From Denitrobaculum sp965225735 (GTDB lineage: Bacteria > Pseudomonadota > Alphaproteobacteria > Kiloniellales > Kiloniellaceae), in the NCBI GenBank assembly GCA_965225735.1, contig CBDDBN010000005.1:74767-138766 (forward strand): a stretch of 64,000 bases of DNA, read 5' to 3'. Position 1 is the first letter of the stretch. Each line of letters starts with the position of its first letter. The position numbers and the translations under genes are program-made. This document shows positions 1-8,834 of the stretch, in pieces. The notes under the pieces are model-generated. The model searched no databases and had not been told where the DNA came from. It worked only from the letters and a program-made list of their open reading frames with translations.

Positions 1-53
1 TCAAGACCGGCCATCTGCGGTTTGCGGAGGGCGGAGAGAAGAAGGTCGCTTAA
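1..53 (+). CDS. 3' end of an unidentified gene (partial)
   Basis: An open frame enters from the left edge and stops at TAA 51-53. The last sixteen residues are readable (ending GGEKKVA) and are charged, as a real C-terminus often is. There is too little sequence to identify a family. A long inverted repeat starts four bases after the stop, which fits the end of a transcription unit. Confidence 0.35.
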   Translation, partial: KTGHLRFAEGGEKKVA

Positions 54-56
54 GCC

Positions 57-121
57 CTTCGCGTAACGAACTGATGCATTGTCATAAGGCTATTCCCGTG
101 ACAATGCATCAGAACGCGAAG
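57..121. repeat. Long imperfect inverted repeat
   Basis: The left arm (CTTCGCGT at 57-64 and CTGATGCATTGTCA at 71-84) pairs with the right arm (TGACAATGCATCAG at 99-112 and ACGCGAAG at 114-121). The stem is about 22 bp, with a six-base bulge on the left, one base on the right and a 14-nt loop. No clean U-tract follows, so it is not a textbook intrinsic terminator. It could be a processed 3' end, a protein-binding site or a small dispersed repeat. Confidence 0.6.
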
Positions 122-202
122 CCTGTAATCAATTTGAAGATGGTTAAGTATTTGAATTAATTTAGTTTGTTTTCCGATTCGTGAGCGCGCCGAGCTACCG
201 GT

Positions 203-394
203 CTAGAGCTCGACCCCAGTCTCCGATGCGAGACGCTGGCGTGTCCGGTAGGTCATGCCTTTCGCGGTCGCAAAAAAAGCGCGGTCAAGCTCTTGAACGT
301 GAAGCATCTGTATCTCTTTATGCAGATCTCTGACAAGTGCGCGTGCACGATCGATAGCGGTCAGGCTGTTGATTTCAATACATGTTTTCTGCAT
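203..394 (-). CDS. Small hypothetical protein (63 aa)
   Basis: This is a 63-residue basic, probably helical protein with no family I recognise. The ATG at 394 is preceded by GAGAGG, but only about two bases away, which is short for a ribosome-binding site. It is the only plausible gene in the gene-poor stretch before the polysaccharide operon. It lacks a signal peptide, membrane segment or Cys pairs. It could be a chance open frame. Confidence 0.35.
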   Translation of the reverse strand: MQKTCIEINSLTAIDRARALVRDLHKEIQMLHVQELDRAFFATAKGMTYRTRQRLASETGVEL

Positions 395-777
395 TTCCTC
401 TCGCCTCGGGAAAATAACGCTGCCAGCGCTCCACCATTTTGGGAGCGGTCATAAATCAGATTTTGTTTGATGACTGATGGTAGTCGCGCTTGCCGCAACC
501 TGTCTTGCCCCAAATGAGGCAGGAGTTCTTGTCCGATTTCGCTTTGGCGCGGTACAGGCGGCGAACTTTGGCGCAGTTGGTGGAAGCAAAGTCTATTCTG
601 ACTTGCTTATTAAGATCTTATGGATCCTTTGCCGAGGTCTGCGGAGAGTTTTTTAATCAATCTCACGTATGAATAGGCCGGGTAATCACTTAAGATCCTT
701 CTTGCTGTGGCAAATTTAAGGCACAGTCGAGCCGGATCCGCTTCGAGCCGGTGTCAACTATTTGATTAATTGAGTTA
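395..777. other. Gene-poor leader of the polysaccharide operon
   Basis: I see no convincing gene in these 383 bases. A 60-codon frame at 490-672 begins with TTG, has no ribosome-binding site and shows no family resemblance. The last 60 bases are AT-richer and probably carry the promoter of the downstream operon, although I cannot pick reliable -35/-10 boxes. Confidence 0.4.
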
Positions 778-1971
778 ATGTCGAAGGCTTTCCCAGCGCG
801 CGGCGACTGCGTCATGTTTATCGCCGGAACCCGACCTGAGCTGATCAAGGTCGCACCGGTCCTGAGCGAACTCGGGCGGGGCGAGCGCCTGCGTGCGGTT
901 ATGGTGTCCACGGCGCAGCAGGCCGATCTCTTGCCGGCTTTCCTTGGGCTTTTGGACAGCAGTGTCGACTATCGCCTGGATGTGATGTCTGCCGGTCAAT
1001 CGCTGAATGCTTTGCTTTCCAAGACTGTAGCGGCATTAGACCCCATCATTGAGGAAGTTCAGCCGGACTTGGTCGTGGTCCAGGGCGATACGACCAGCGC
1101 CTTGGCGGGAGCTTTGGCAGCACGAATGCGTTCGGTGCCGGTCGCTCATATCGAAGCGGGCCTACGTACCGGGGATCCAGAGAACCCTTTCCCGGAAGAA
1201 AACAACCGGCGGCTGATTTCGCATATCGCCGCGCTGCATTGCGCGCCGACGGAGCGTAATCGGGAGCAGCTGCTGCATGAAGGGATTCCGTCACAGAATA
1301 TCGTCGTGACCGGCAATCCCGTGGTCACTTCGCTGCGAAATGCCATACAATTGTCACAGGCTTCCGCGCAATTGGAAGGCCTGCTCGAAAAGCTCGAAGG
1401 CTTCAAGCCGGTGGTGTTGACGACCCATCGGCGCGAGAGTTTCGGCGCGACCCTGGAGCGCAATCTAAAAACGCTTCGCGCCTTTGTGGCAACGCACCCG
1501 GATACGGCATTGGTGGTGCCGGTTCATCCCAATCCGGCGGTGAAGGAAAACGTCGAGCGGATTCTGTCGGACAGCGATCGAGTCTTCCTCATCGAACCTT
1601 TGGACTATGGATCTTTCCTGAAGCTGCTGCAGGCGGCCTGGCTGATCGTTTCGGATTCAGGCGGCGTGCAGGAGGAAGTGGCGACTTTGGGTAAGCCGCT
1701 GCTGGTTCTGCGCAAGGTCACGGAGCGCCCGGAAGCCATTGAACTCGGCGTGGCCAAGCTGGCGGGCGAATGGCCCGGTCAATTGGAAGAACTGTTGAAC
1801 GACTGTGAGGGGCTGCGCAGCTGGATCGACTCTATCGAACCGAGCGCCAATCCCTTCGGCGATCATAGCAGCGCGAAGCGGGTTGCGGGGGCCCTGACCG
1901 ACTTTCTGGCCGTTGAGACTGAGGCTGACCCCACAGAGTCTGTGCCGCATCAAAAGAGGGCGGCGCTGTGA
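778..1971 (+). CDS. wecB: UDP-N-acetylglucosamine 2-epimerase (non-hydrolysing)
   Basis: It interconverts UDP-GlcNAc and UDP-ManNAc in the cytoplasm, supplying an activated amino sugar for polysaccharide assembly. Family hallmarks are present in order: GTRPELIK near the N-terminus, QGDTTS, HIEAGLRT, PFPEENNRR, TTHRRESFG, PVHPNP and SDSGGVQEE followed by TERPEA. The 397-aa length is slightly long for the family. An internal ATG at 814 gives a start closer to typical homologues, and neither start has a strong Shine-Dalgarno. It is the first gene of an operon whose members overlap; its stop overlaps the GTG of the next gene (GTGA). The long acidic tail (EADPTESVP) is unusual but sits after the fold. 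Confidence 0.93.
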   Translation: MSKAFPARGDCVMFIAGTRPELIKVAPVLSELGRGERLRAVMVSTAQQADLLPAFLGLLDSSVDYRLDVMSAGQSLNALLSKTVAALDPIIEEVQPDLVVVQGDTTSALAGALAARMRSVPVAHIEAGLRTGDPENPFPEENNRRLISHIAALHCAPTERNREQLLHEGIPSQNIVVTGNPVVTSLRNAIQLSQASAQLEGLLEKLEGFKPVVLTTHRRESFGATLERNLKTLRAFVATHPDTALVVPVHPNPAVKENVERILSDSDRVFLIEPLDYGSFLKLLQAAWLIVSDSGGVQEEVATLGKPLLVLRKVTERPEAIELGVAKLAGEWPGQLEELLNDCEGLRSWIDSIEPSANPFGDHSSAKRVAGALTDFLAVETEADPTESVPHQKRAAL

Positions 1972-3668
1972 GCGGGAACCAGCAGCCAGGGCGAAAGCAG
2001 ATCCTGACCGTCGTGGTCGAGGATTACTTTCAGGTAGGTGCTTTCAGTCATCTGATCCCCAGTGGCTATTGGGGCCGCTTCGAAACCAATCTGAAGCGCA
2101 ACACGGAACGCACCCTGGCGCTGCTGGAGGAGACCGGCAGCCAGGCGACTTTTTTCTCCTGTGGCTGGATCGCCGACAACCATCCGCAGATCCTGCGCCA
2201 GATTGTCGAAGCCGGGCACGAGGTCGCCTGTCAGAACTACTTCCATCATCGGATTACGGAGCTCTCGCCCCAGGACTTCGCGAAGGACGTGCGCCGTTCC
2301 CGTGCCGCCGTTGAGGATGCGACTGGCCAGGCGGTCGAAGGCTTTCGCATCGGACGCGGCTGGATCGGCCCGCAGGAGCTCTGGGCGCTGGATGCCCTGG
2401 CCGAAGCCGGTTTCTCTTATGATTCCAGCTTGCGCGCGCCCGCCGATGCCCAAGGCGTCGTGCACAAGCATCGCGGCCCTCATGGCAGTGTCATCGAGGT
2501 GCCCGCATCGCGGATCAATCTGTTCGGTCAGCCGCTCCTGATGAGCGGCGGCAACTACATGCGCCAGTTCCCGGACTGGATGCTGCGTCCGGGAATCGAA
2601 AGCTGGGTCGATGCCCATAGCGATCCCCTCGTGCTCTATTTCCATAGCTGGGAATTGGAATCGGACCAGCCGAAAATCGCGGCGGCCAGTTTCCTGCAAC
2701 GCTTGCGGCACTATCGCAATCTGGAGACCATGCCGGAGAAAGTCCGCTATTATCTGGAGCGCTACGATTTCACCTCCATCGCGGACCACCTGGACCTGAA
2801 GCTCGAAGCCGCAACGCCGCGGCCGCGTGACGAAGTGCCCGCCGAAGCGGAAGACCTGATTCCGGAGATCCGCAGCGAAGGCGGCAAAATTCCTCTGACC
2901 CTAGTGATTCCCTGTTACAACGAGTCGGAGACTCTGCCGTACCTGGAAAAGACCCTGGCCCGCTTTGCCAAGAAGGGCGAAGGCTTGTTCGATCTGCATT
3001 ATGTCCTGGTCGACGATGGCAGTCAGGACGAGACCTGGAAGCTGCTGCAGGAGTATTTTGGCGGTAATGAGCGTTTTCGGCTGGTGCAGCATGAGGTGAA
3101 CAAAGGTATCGCCGCCGCCCTGGTCACCGGTTTCGGCCAGGTGCGCACGGAGTATCTGGCCGCACTGGACGCCGACTGCACCTTCGCGCCGGATCAGCTC
3201 TTCGAGATGATGGCGCTGATGGAAGAAGAGGTGGATGTGGTTGCGGCCTCTCCCGCGCATGAACAGGGGGCAATGCTGGCCGTACCGGCCTGGCGCTCGG
3301 CTCTGTCCCGGGGCTCCGCCTTCATGTACCGCTGTGTGCTGCGCCACAAACTCACGAGCTATACCAGCTGCTTCCGGCTGTACCGACGCGACGCCATTAA
3401 GGATGTGACGGTCTACGATCCCGGTTTCTGCGGGGTGACCGAAATTCTGGGGCGGATGGATCTGGCGGGGAAAACCATCGTCGAGTATCCCGCGGTCCTG
3501 GAGACGCGCCTGCTGGGGCAGTCGAAGATCAAGATCTTCCGTACTATTGCGGGCCATCTTCGTCTGGCCTTCCGTCTGGCTTGCCGGCGCTGGCTCGGCC
3601 GCCCCATGCCGGAACCGGAAACCCCACAACTCCAGACCTCCTATGCCGAAAGCCGTGATGGACGCTAA
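1968..3668 (+). CDS. Deacetylase-like domain fused to family 2 glycosyltransferase
   Basis: Residues 10-280 resemble the NodB-fold polysaccharide deacetylases of exosortase (XrtA) clusters: VEDYFQVGAF, ATFFSCGW and the FHSWELE end motif. Residues 300-540 are a DPM1-like GT2 domain with VIPCYNE, VDDGSQDE and DADC. The deacetylase part has lost key residues: the first Asp of the D-V-E-D motif is Val16, the first His of the H-x3-H metal site is Gln89 (His93 remains), and the Pro of R-x-P is Gly129. The deacetylase half is therefore probably inactive, perhaps glycan-binding, while the GT2 half looks intact and may load a sugar onto a polyprenyl phosphate. It starts at GTG with GAGGG upstream and overlaps wecB by four bases. 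Confidence 0.88.
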   Translation: MSGNQQPGRKQILTVVVEDYFQVGAFSHLIPSGYWGRFETNLKRNTERTLALLEETGSQATFFSCGWIADNHPQILRQIVEAGHEVACQNYFHHRITELSPQDFAKDVRRSRAAVEDATGQAVEGFRIGRGWIGPQELWALDALAEAGFSYDSSLRAPADAQGVVHKHRGPHGSVIEVPASRINLFGQPLLMSGGNYMRQFPDWMLRPGIESWVDAHSDPLVLYFHSWELESDQPKIAAASFLQRLRHYRNLETMPEKVRYYLERYDFTSIADHLDLKLEAATPRPRDEVPAEAEDLIPEIRSEGGKIPLTLVIPCYNESETLPYLEKTLARFAKKGEGLFDLHYVLVDDGSQDETWKLLQEYFGGNERFRLVQHEVNKGIAAALVTGFGQVRTEYLAALDADCTFAPDQLFEMMALMEEEVDVVAASPAHEQGAMLAVPAWRSALSRGSAFMYRCVLRHKLTSYTSCFRLYRRDAIKDVTVYDPGFCGVTEILGRMDLAGKTIVEYPAVLETRLLGQSKIKIFRTIAGHLRLAFRLACRRWLGRPMPEPETPQLQTSYAESRDGR

Positions 3669-5025
3669 GTCACAGCCGTCGGAAGCCGGCCAAGAAGCAC
3701 CGCATTGGGCAATCGTCGGTGGTGGCATGCTAGGTCTGACGCTGGCCTATCGGCTGCGGCAGGCAGGTCAGCGCGTCACGGTGCTGGAGGCGGCGCCTTC
3801 GCTGGGCGGTCTGGCGTCCGCCTGGCAGGTTGGCGACGTGGTCTGGGATCGTTACTACCACGTTATCATGCTGTCGGACGCGCGCCTGCGGTCGCTGCTG
3901 AGTGAGTTGGGCCTCGAAGAAGAGATCCGCTGGAGCATCACGAAAACCAACTTCTTCACCGGCAGCGCCATGTATCCGCTGAACAACTCGATCGACTATG
4001 TGCGCCTGCCGGTCCTGGGTCTGATAGATAAGGCGCGGCTGGCGGGTACGATCATCTTCGGATCGCGCATCGAAAACGGTCGTCCCCTGGAGAAAATCAG
4101 CGCGGAAACCTGGCTGACGCGCTGGTCTGGGCGGACCACCTATCAGAACCTCTGGCGGCCTTTGCTGCGCTCGAAGCTGGGCAGCAACTACCGTAAGGCT
4201 TCGGCCGCCTATATCTGGTCGGTCATCCGGCGCTTTTATGCCGCCCGCCGCGGCGGTCTGAAGACCGAGATGTTCGGCTACGTGCCTGGCGGCTACCGCC
4301 GCATTCTGGCAAGCCTCTCGGATAAACTTAAAGCGCTGGGCGTTGCCTTAGAGACCGGGGTGCCCGTGACCGCAGTGGAAGCCGACGGCGCAGGCTTTCA
4401 GGTCACGGCCGGCGGCGAGACGCGGCGTTTCGACCGGGTGATCAACAGTTGCGCCGCGCCCATCGCGACGCGGGTTTGCGGCGGCTTGAGCGAGGGCGAA
4501 AGACAGAAGCACAATGCCATTCTTTATCAGGGCATCGTCTGTGCCTCCCTTCTGCTGGAGCGCCCGCTGGGCGGCGCTTATCTGACCTACATTACCGACG
4601 AGAGCATTCCCTTTACCACCGTGATCGAGATGTCGAGCCTGATCGACAAAACCGAGATCGGCGGCCGCCATCTCATCTATCTGCCTAAGTACCTGCCGCT
4701 CGACGATCCTTTGCTGGAGGCCAGTGACGCGGAAGTCGAAGAAGCTTTCCTGCCGGCGCTGCTGCGGATGTTCCCGGATCTCTCGCGCGATGAGATCAAG
4801 GCCTTTAAGGTGACGCGCACGCGTCATGTACTGGCCGTCTCGACGCTGGACTATTCCGCGAAGCTGCCGCCGATGGCGACATCGCTGCCCGGCTTGTATA
4901 TCGTCAACTCAGCGCAAATCGTGAACGGTTCTCTCTCGGTGGATGAAAGCGTCAATCTTGCCAATGAAGCGGCGGCTTCTTTGATGGCAGCCGAACCCCT
5001 TGTGATGGGCGAGGGGAAGGGATGA
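3658..5025 (+). CDS. FAD-dependent oxidoreductase (amine oxidase/UDP-Gal mutase-like fold)
   Basis: A Rossmann FAD-binding motif (VGGGMLGLTLAYRLRQAG, then LEAAPSLGGLAS) opens the protein. A typical C-terminal FAD-contact segment (LPGLYIVNSAQIVNG) closes it. This fold covers protoporphyrinogen oxidase-like, carotenoid desaturase-like and UDP-galactopyranose mutase-like enzymes. In sugar clusters such proteins often act on NDP-sugars or lipid-linked intermediates, but the substrate cannot be named here. I chose ATG 3658 because it gives about 20 residues before the FAD motif and only a short overlap with the preceding gene. ATG 3643 is an alternative. The stop overlaps the next ATG (ATGA). Confidence 0.85.
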   Translation: MDAKSQPSEAGQEAPHWAIVGGGMLGLTLAYRLRQAGQRVTVLEAAPSLGGLASAWQVGDVVWDRYYHVIMLSDARLRSLLSELGLEEEIRWSITKTNFFTGSAMYPLNNSIDYVRLPVLGLIDKARLAGTIIFGSRIENGRPLEKISAETWLTRWSGRTTYQNLWRPLLRSKLGSNYRKASAAYIWSVIRRFYAARRGGLKTEMFGYVPGGYRRILASLSDKLKALGVALETGVPVTAVEADGAGFQVTAGGETRRFDRVINSCAAPIATRVCGGLSEGERQKHNAILYQGIVCASLLLERPLGGAYLTYITDESIPFTTVIEMSSLIDKTEIGGRHLIYLPKYLPLDDPLLEASDAEVEEAFLPALLRMFPDLSRDEIKAFKVTRTRHVLAVSTLDYSAKLPPMATSLPGLYIVNSAQIVNGSLSVDESVNLANEAAASLMAAEPLVMGEGKG

Positions 5026-6017
5026 GCGCAGCGCAGTCAGAAGGGCTTTCCGGCAAACCCGCGGCGACCCTGTCGCTCGATCTCGATAACCTCTGGTGTT
5101 ACCAACGTAGTTTCGGCCTGGAAAGCTGGCGGGACTATCCCTCCTTTCTGGATCTTGCCCTGCCACGGATTCTGGATTTCCTGGATCGTCTCGATCTGAA
5201 AGTTACTTTTTTCATCATCGGCCGGGATGCGTCCGATTACCGGAATCATCCCCTGTTGGGAAACATCGTCGGACGCGGTCACGAAGTCGGCAATCATTCC
5301 TACGATCACGAACTGACACTGCACGGCCAGTCTCGAGAAAGCATCAAGTCGGAGATCCAGCGCGCGCAGGATGCCATCGAGGAGGCAAGCGGACAGCGTC
5401 CCAAGGGTTTCCGAGGACCGGCGTTCGGCCTCTCGCCCGATCTGCTCGAAGTCCTGGCGGAGCTGAGTTATGCCTATGATGCCTCCACCTGTCCAAACTC
5501 TCTCGGGCTTGTGGCGCGGCTCTGGCATCGGAGCAAAGCCTCAAAGGTCGGCAGTGACGATCGCGTTTTGAGTAGCCTCTACGGCAGCCTCCGGGACTCG
5601 CGGCAGCCTCTGCAGCCATACAGCTGGTCCTTGAGTCGCGGCGCGGTCGTAGAGGTGCCGGTGACAACCTTGCCGTTTTTGCGTCTGCCGTTCCATGGCA
5701 CCTACTTGAACTATCTCGCCGACTTTGCGCCGGGCCTGGCGCGCGGCTATTTCGCCGCGGCGCTTAGTATCTGCCGGATGCGTGCGGTTCCGCCGTCGTT
5801 TCTGCTGCATGCTACCGATTTTCTCGGCTGTGACGATGCGCCTGAGCTGAGCTACATGCCGGGTATGAAGCGCAGCGCTGAAGCGAAGACCACTTTCATG
5901 ACAGAGGTGCTTTCCCGCTATCGCGAGGCTTTTCAGGTTCAACCGATTGGCGCCTTCGTCGAGGCGTTGAAAACCCAGAGGCCTTTGCCTCAGTTGGAAC
6001 CCGTCTTTAGCGAATGA
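5022..6017 (+). CDS. NodB-type polysaccharide deacetylase
   Basis: This 331-residue polysaccharide deacetylase has the catalytic motifs intact: D20-x-D22 (LDLDNLW), H92-x3-H96 in NHSYDHE, the R-x-P-x-F motif R131-G-P-A-F, and a C-terminal HATDF. It probably removes N-acetyl groups from a surface polysaccharide or lipid-linked sugar and needs a divalent metal. There is no signal peptide, so it may act on a cytoplasmic precursor. The contrast with the degraded deacetylase domain two genes upstream is notable. It overlaps both neighbours by ATGA junctions. Confidence 0.88.
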   Translation: MSAAQSEGLSGKPAATLSLDLDNLWCYQRSFGLESWRDYPSFLDLALPRILDFLDRLDLKVTFFIIGRDASDYRNHPLLGNIVGRGHEVGNHSYDHELTLHGQSRESIKSEIQRAQDAIEEASGQRPKGFRGPAFGLSPDLLEVLAELSYAYDASTCPNSLGLVARLWHRSKASKVGSDDRVLSSLYGSLRDSRQPLQPYSWSLSRGAVVEVPVTTLPFLRLPFHGTYLNYLADFAPGLARGYFAAALSICRMRAVPPSFLLHATDFLGCDDAPELSYMPGMKRSAEAKTTFMTEVLSRYREAFQVQPIGAFVEALKTQRPLPQLEPVFSE

Positions 6018-7819
6018 GCGATCCTTCTGCAGCAGATCCGAGCCGCGAGAGCAGCCGACTCGCCCTGGTAGCCGGCCGGCTCGCGGATGGCGGCTGGCGT
6101 AGCGGTTCCGCCGCTTTTGTGCTTCTGGTGGCTTTTTTTCTGCTGACGGCTGCCGGCAATGCGGGCGAGACAGACGATGTCTACGCTTTCGCCTACCGGG
6201 CCGAAAACTTCGCGCTGAGCTATATCTCCGATCCGCGCCTCATGCTCTATCACATGGCGATGCGGCTGCTCTTTCTGGCGAGTGAAAGCCTCGGGCTTGG
6301 GTTCTCCGCGCTCATGCTGATGCGCTGCTTTTCCGCACTCTGTGCGGCGGCTTCCCTCTTGCTGCTCTTTCGGATTCTTGTGGCGGATCTCAAGCTGGCG
6401 CGAGAGACAGGTCTGCTAGCGACCGTGGTTCTTGGTATCAGCTACGGCTTCTGGCGTTATGCGGCGGAAGCAGAAGTTTATGTTCCGGCGATCTTTCTCA
6501 TTCTTCTCGTCTTCCATGGCTTATCGAAAGGCTTGAGGAAGACGGAAGGGACCTTTTCCGGGCTGCTGGCTTTCGCGGGTTTGGGAACCTTGGCCGGCCT
6601 GACAGTGTTACTTTATCAGCCGAGCGTCATTCCCCTGTTTTTCGCTTTCCCTATTCTGCTGCTGTACCGGAACCGGATCCTGCAGCTAGGGCTTTATGGA
6701 TCGGTTGGCGCCGGCGTGGTGATCGCCGGCTATCTGCTTGGGTTTCTCGCCTACTGGCCCGACCCCCTGAGCCTGGCAAGCTTCAAAGCTTTCTTATCGC
6801 AGCGCTCTGGCGAATTCATCGTCCCGGCCTTCTCTTTGAAGACCGTCGTCGTTTCGATGATCCGCTCCGTCTTTTCGCTCAGCCACGACCTGGCTTCTGT
6901 CAACTGGATCTTCGCCTTCGACCCGGTGACGAAGCTTATCCAGCAGGCTTTCTCCTACAACGTGATCACCGAAGAGATCTTTTTGGCGCGCCGGGCAGGG
7001 GCGGTGGTGTATCTCCCCATTATCACGGTGATCGCGCTTGGTCTGCTTGCGTTGCGGATCTTGTTCGCCACGGGTTGGCCAGTCGTCGCCTTACTTCGTC
7101 AGCGCCCCCTTCTCGTGATTCTTATCTGGACCGCGGTGAACGGTGCGATCATCGGCCGACTCAATCCAGCAGGTTTGGAAGCCTGGATCATGGTTTTTCC
7201 GCCCCTGGTCTTGCTACTCGCGGCGTTCGTGATCGAGCCTTGCGTAAATGCCGGGCGCGGCAAGCTGATCGCCGCGTTTACTGCCGTTTTGTTCCTGCAC
7301 AACGCCATCGGCGGTATGGCCTTGGTCTGGAGCCCGGCAAACGAGTATGACCGGGTCGTCGGTGCCTGGGTCATTGACGAGGCAAAGGCGGAAGATCTGG
7401 TCATCGTCAACGGCAATGCGGGTCTGGGGGAAAGCCTGCGCTATCTTTCACCGGCTAAAGTGGCACTGATCGGCGTCTATCAGGAACCGAGGATTTCGGC
7501 CGCCCTTCTTGCCCGCGATCTCGGTGCCCTGACGACCCGGACAAAGGGCCGGGACTTTGGCGACCAGCCACTGCGCGACGCAATTTCGGAAACCTGGCGT
7601 ACGGGCGGGCGGCTGATCTTTCTGGAGGGTTTCTTCCAGCTGCCCGAAGGTGTGAAAACGGAACAGTGGCCCGAGTTCGGCCTTGTCGAGGAGTTCCAAC
7701 GGCAACTCCAAAAGGTTTACGATGGCCCTGAGGTCGGCGCGACCTACGTCATGCCGCCGCGGAAACAGCATAGCGATCCTGAGGGACCTCCTGAAGGTCC
7801 GCCACCGCCGATCAATTGA
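6014..7819 (+). CDS. Multi-spanning GT-C-like glycosyltransferase
   Basis: A 601-residue integral membrane protein with roughly ten or more hydrophobic segments and a soluble C-terminal part from about residue 430. After the first membrane segment comes an acidic ETDDVY loop, in the place where GT-C enzymes keep their catalytic acidic pair. An AEAEVY motif follows near residue 155, as in DUF2723/PMT-like families. GT-C proteins transfer sugars from polyprenyl phosphates on the periplasmic face. This fits the GT2 partner and flippase-like protein in the same operon. The specific sugar and acceptor are unknown. The start overlaps the preceding stop (ATGA). Confidence 0.75.
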   Translation: MSDPSAADPSRESSRLALVAGRLADGGWRSGSAAFVLLVAFFLLTAAGNAGETDDVYAFAYRAENFALSYISDPRLMLYHMAMRLLFLASESLGLGFSALMLMRCFSALCAAASLLLLFRILVADLKLARETGLLATVVLGISYGFWRYAAEAEVYVPAIFLILLVFHGLSKGLRKTEGTFSGLLAFAGLGTLAGLTVLLYQPSVIPLFFAFPILLLYRNRILQLGLYGSVGAGVVIAGYLLGFLAYWPDPLSLASFKAFLSQRSGEFIVPAFSLKTVVVSMIRSVFSLSHDLASVNWIFAFDPVTKLIQQAFSYNVITEEIFLARRAGAVVYLPIITVIALGLLALRILFATGWPVVALLRQRPLLVILIWTAVNGAIIGRLNPAGLEAWIMVFPPLVLLLAAFVIEPCVNAGRGKLIAAFTAVLFLHNAIGGMALVWSPANEYDRVVGAWVIDEAKAEDLVIVNGNAGLGESLRYLSPAKVALIGVYQEPRISAALLARDLGALTTRTKGRDFGDQPLRDAISETWRTGGRLIFLEGFFQLPEGVKTEQWPEFGLVEEFQRQLQKVYDGPEVGATYVMPPRKQHSDPEGPPEGPPPPIN

Positions 7820-7838
7820 TGAACACCGGAGCAAGGTT

Positions 7839-8834
7839 TTGAAGCGTAAGACCTTCTCGGCGAAAAGCTGGCGGCTGCTCTTTCTGGGTCTTGCCGTCGG
7901 GGGCATTGCGGCCTGGCTGGTGTTGGTCAATACGGACTTGGCCGCCGTCTGGCAGATCCTGCGGGACGATCTCGATTACCCGCTCGCGATCACGGCGCTG
8001 CTTGTCTATGGCCTGTTTTTCTACGGCAAGGCGCTGCGCTGGCATTATCTTCTGGCGCCCATCGTTGAAGTCCCGCCGCAGAAACTTCTGCCCTATGTGC
8101 TGACCGGTTATGCGGGAAATGTGCTGTTGCCCTTTCAGGCCGGCGAGGCAGGACGCGGTTACTTGCTGTCAAAGCACCAGGGGATCAAGACGGCCTCGAC
8201 GCTCTCGGGAATCGCGCTGGAAAAATTCTTCGACTTTTTTGCCCTCCTGATTCTGATGCTCTGGGCGCTGACCGGCCTGGATGTGGTCTCGCCGTTAGCT
8301 GTCCAGGTGACAGTGGGGCTGATCATCGCCTTGATGTTGGTCGGGTTCGTGCTCACCGGACTGCTGATAAATCCCGCAGCCACCGGCGCGCTGGTCGAAT
8401 TGATTTTAGATCTTTGCCCGCGGGCCATTGCCTCTCGTTTGAGGCCCTTGTTTGACGATGCGATGGCCGGCCTGGCCGCTTCGCGCAAAGCCGGTCTGTT
8501 GGTGAAGGTGGTTATGACGAGCCTCTTTACCTGGGCGGTGATGCTGGCGGCGCTGCACCTGAGTCTAGAGGCTGTCGGTCTTCAGGCGCCTCTGGCTGTT
8601 GCAATTTTTGTCATGACCCTGGCGGCGGTCGGCCTGGCGCTTCCGACCTCGCCGGGTTTCGTCGGGACTCTGCAAGCCGCCTTTGTGCTTGGAATGGTGC
8701 CTTTCGGCGTCGCGCAGGAAGCCGCGGTTGCGGCCTCTCTGCTCTACCAGTTTCTAACGACCGTACCGCCTCTGGCTGTGGGCGCGATCTGTTTCCTGCG
8801 GCTTTCGGTTCGTTCCGGTATCAGCTCCGGTTAA
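7839..8834 (+). CDS. LPG-synthase-type transmembrane protein (UPF0104/AglD-like)
   Basis: About eight transmembrane segments with the family pattern LPFQAGEAGRGYLLSKHQG and ALEKFFDF identify the lysylphosphatidylglycerol synthase membrane domain found alone. Stand-alone members sit in polysaccharide or lipid-glycan loci and are suspected to move or assemble polyprenyl-linked sugars. I prefer the TTG at 7839, preceded by GGAG at proper spacing, since upstream in-frame ATG codons (for example 7722) would overlap the previous gene heavily. It is the last gene of the operon. Its stop overlaps the stop of the opposing chemoreceptor gene by three bases, leaving no space for a terminator. Confidence 0.78.
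   Translation: MKRKTFSAKSWRLLFLGLAVGGIAAWLVLVNTDLAAVWQILRDDLDYPLAITALLVYGLFFYGKALRWHYLLAPIVEVPPQKLLPYVLTGYAGNVLLPFQAGEAGRGYLLSKHQGIKTASTLSGIALEKFFDFFALLILMLWALTGLDVVSPLAVQVTVGLIIALMLVGFVLTGLLINPAATGALVELILDLCPRAIASRLRPLFDDAMAGLAASRKAGLLVKVVMTSLFTWAVMLAALHLSLEAVGLQAPLAVAIFVMTLAAVGLALPTSPGFVGTLQAAFVLGMVPFGVAQEAAVAASLLYQFLTTVPPLAVGAICFLRLSVRSGISSG

Noticed and set aside
490..672. 60-codon frame with TTG start
   Set aside because: No ribosome-binding site and no protein family resemblance; lies in the leader of the polysaccharide operon.
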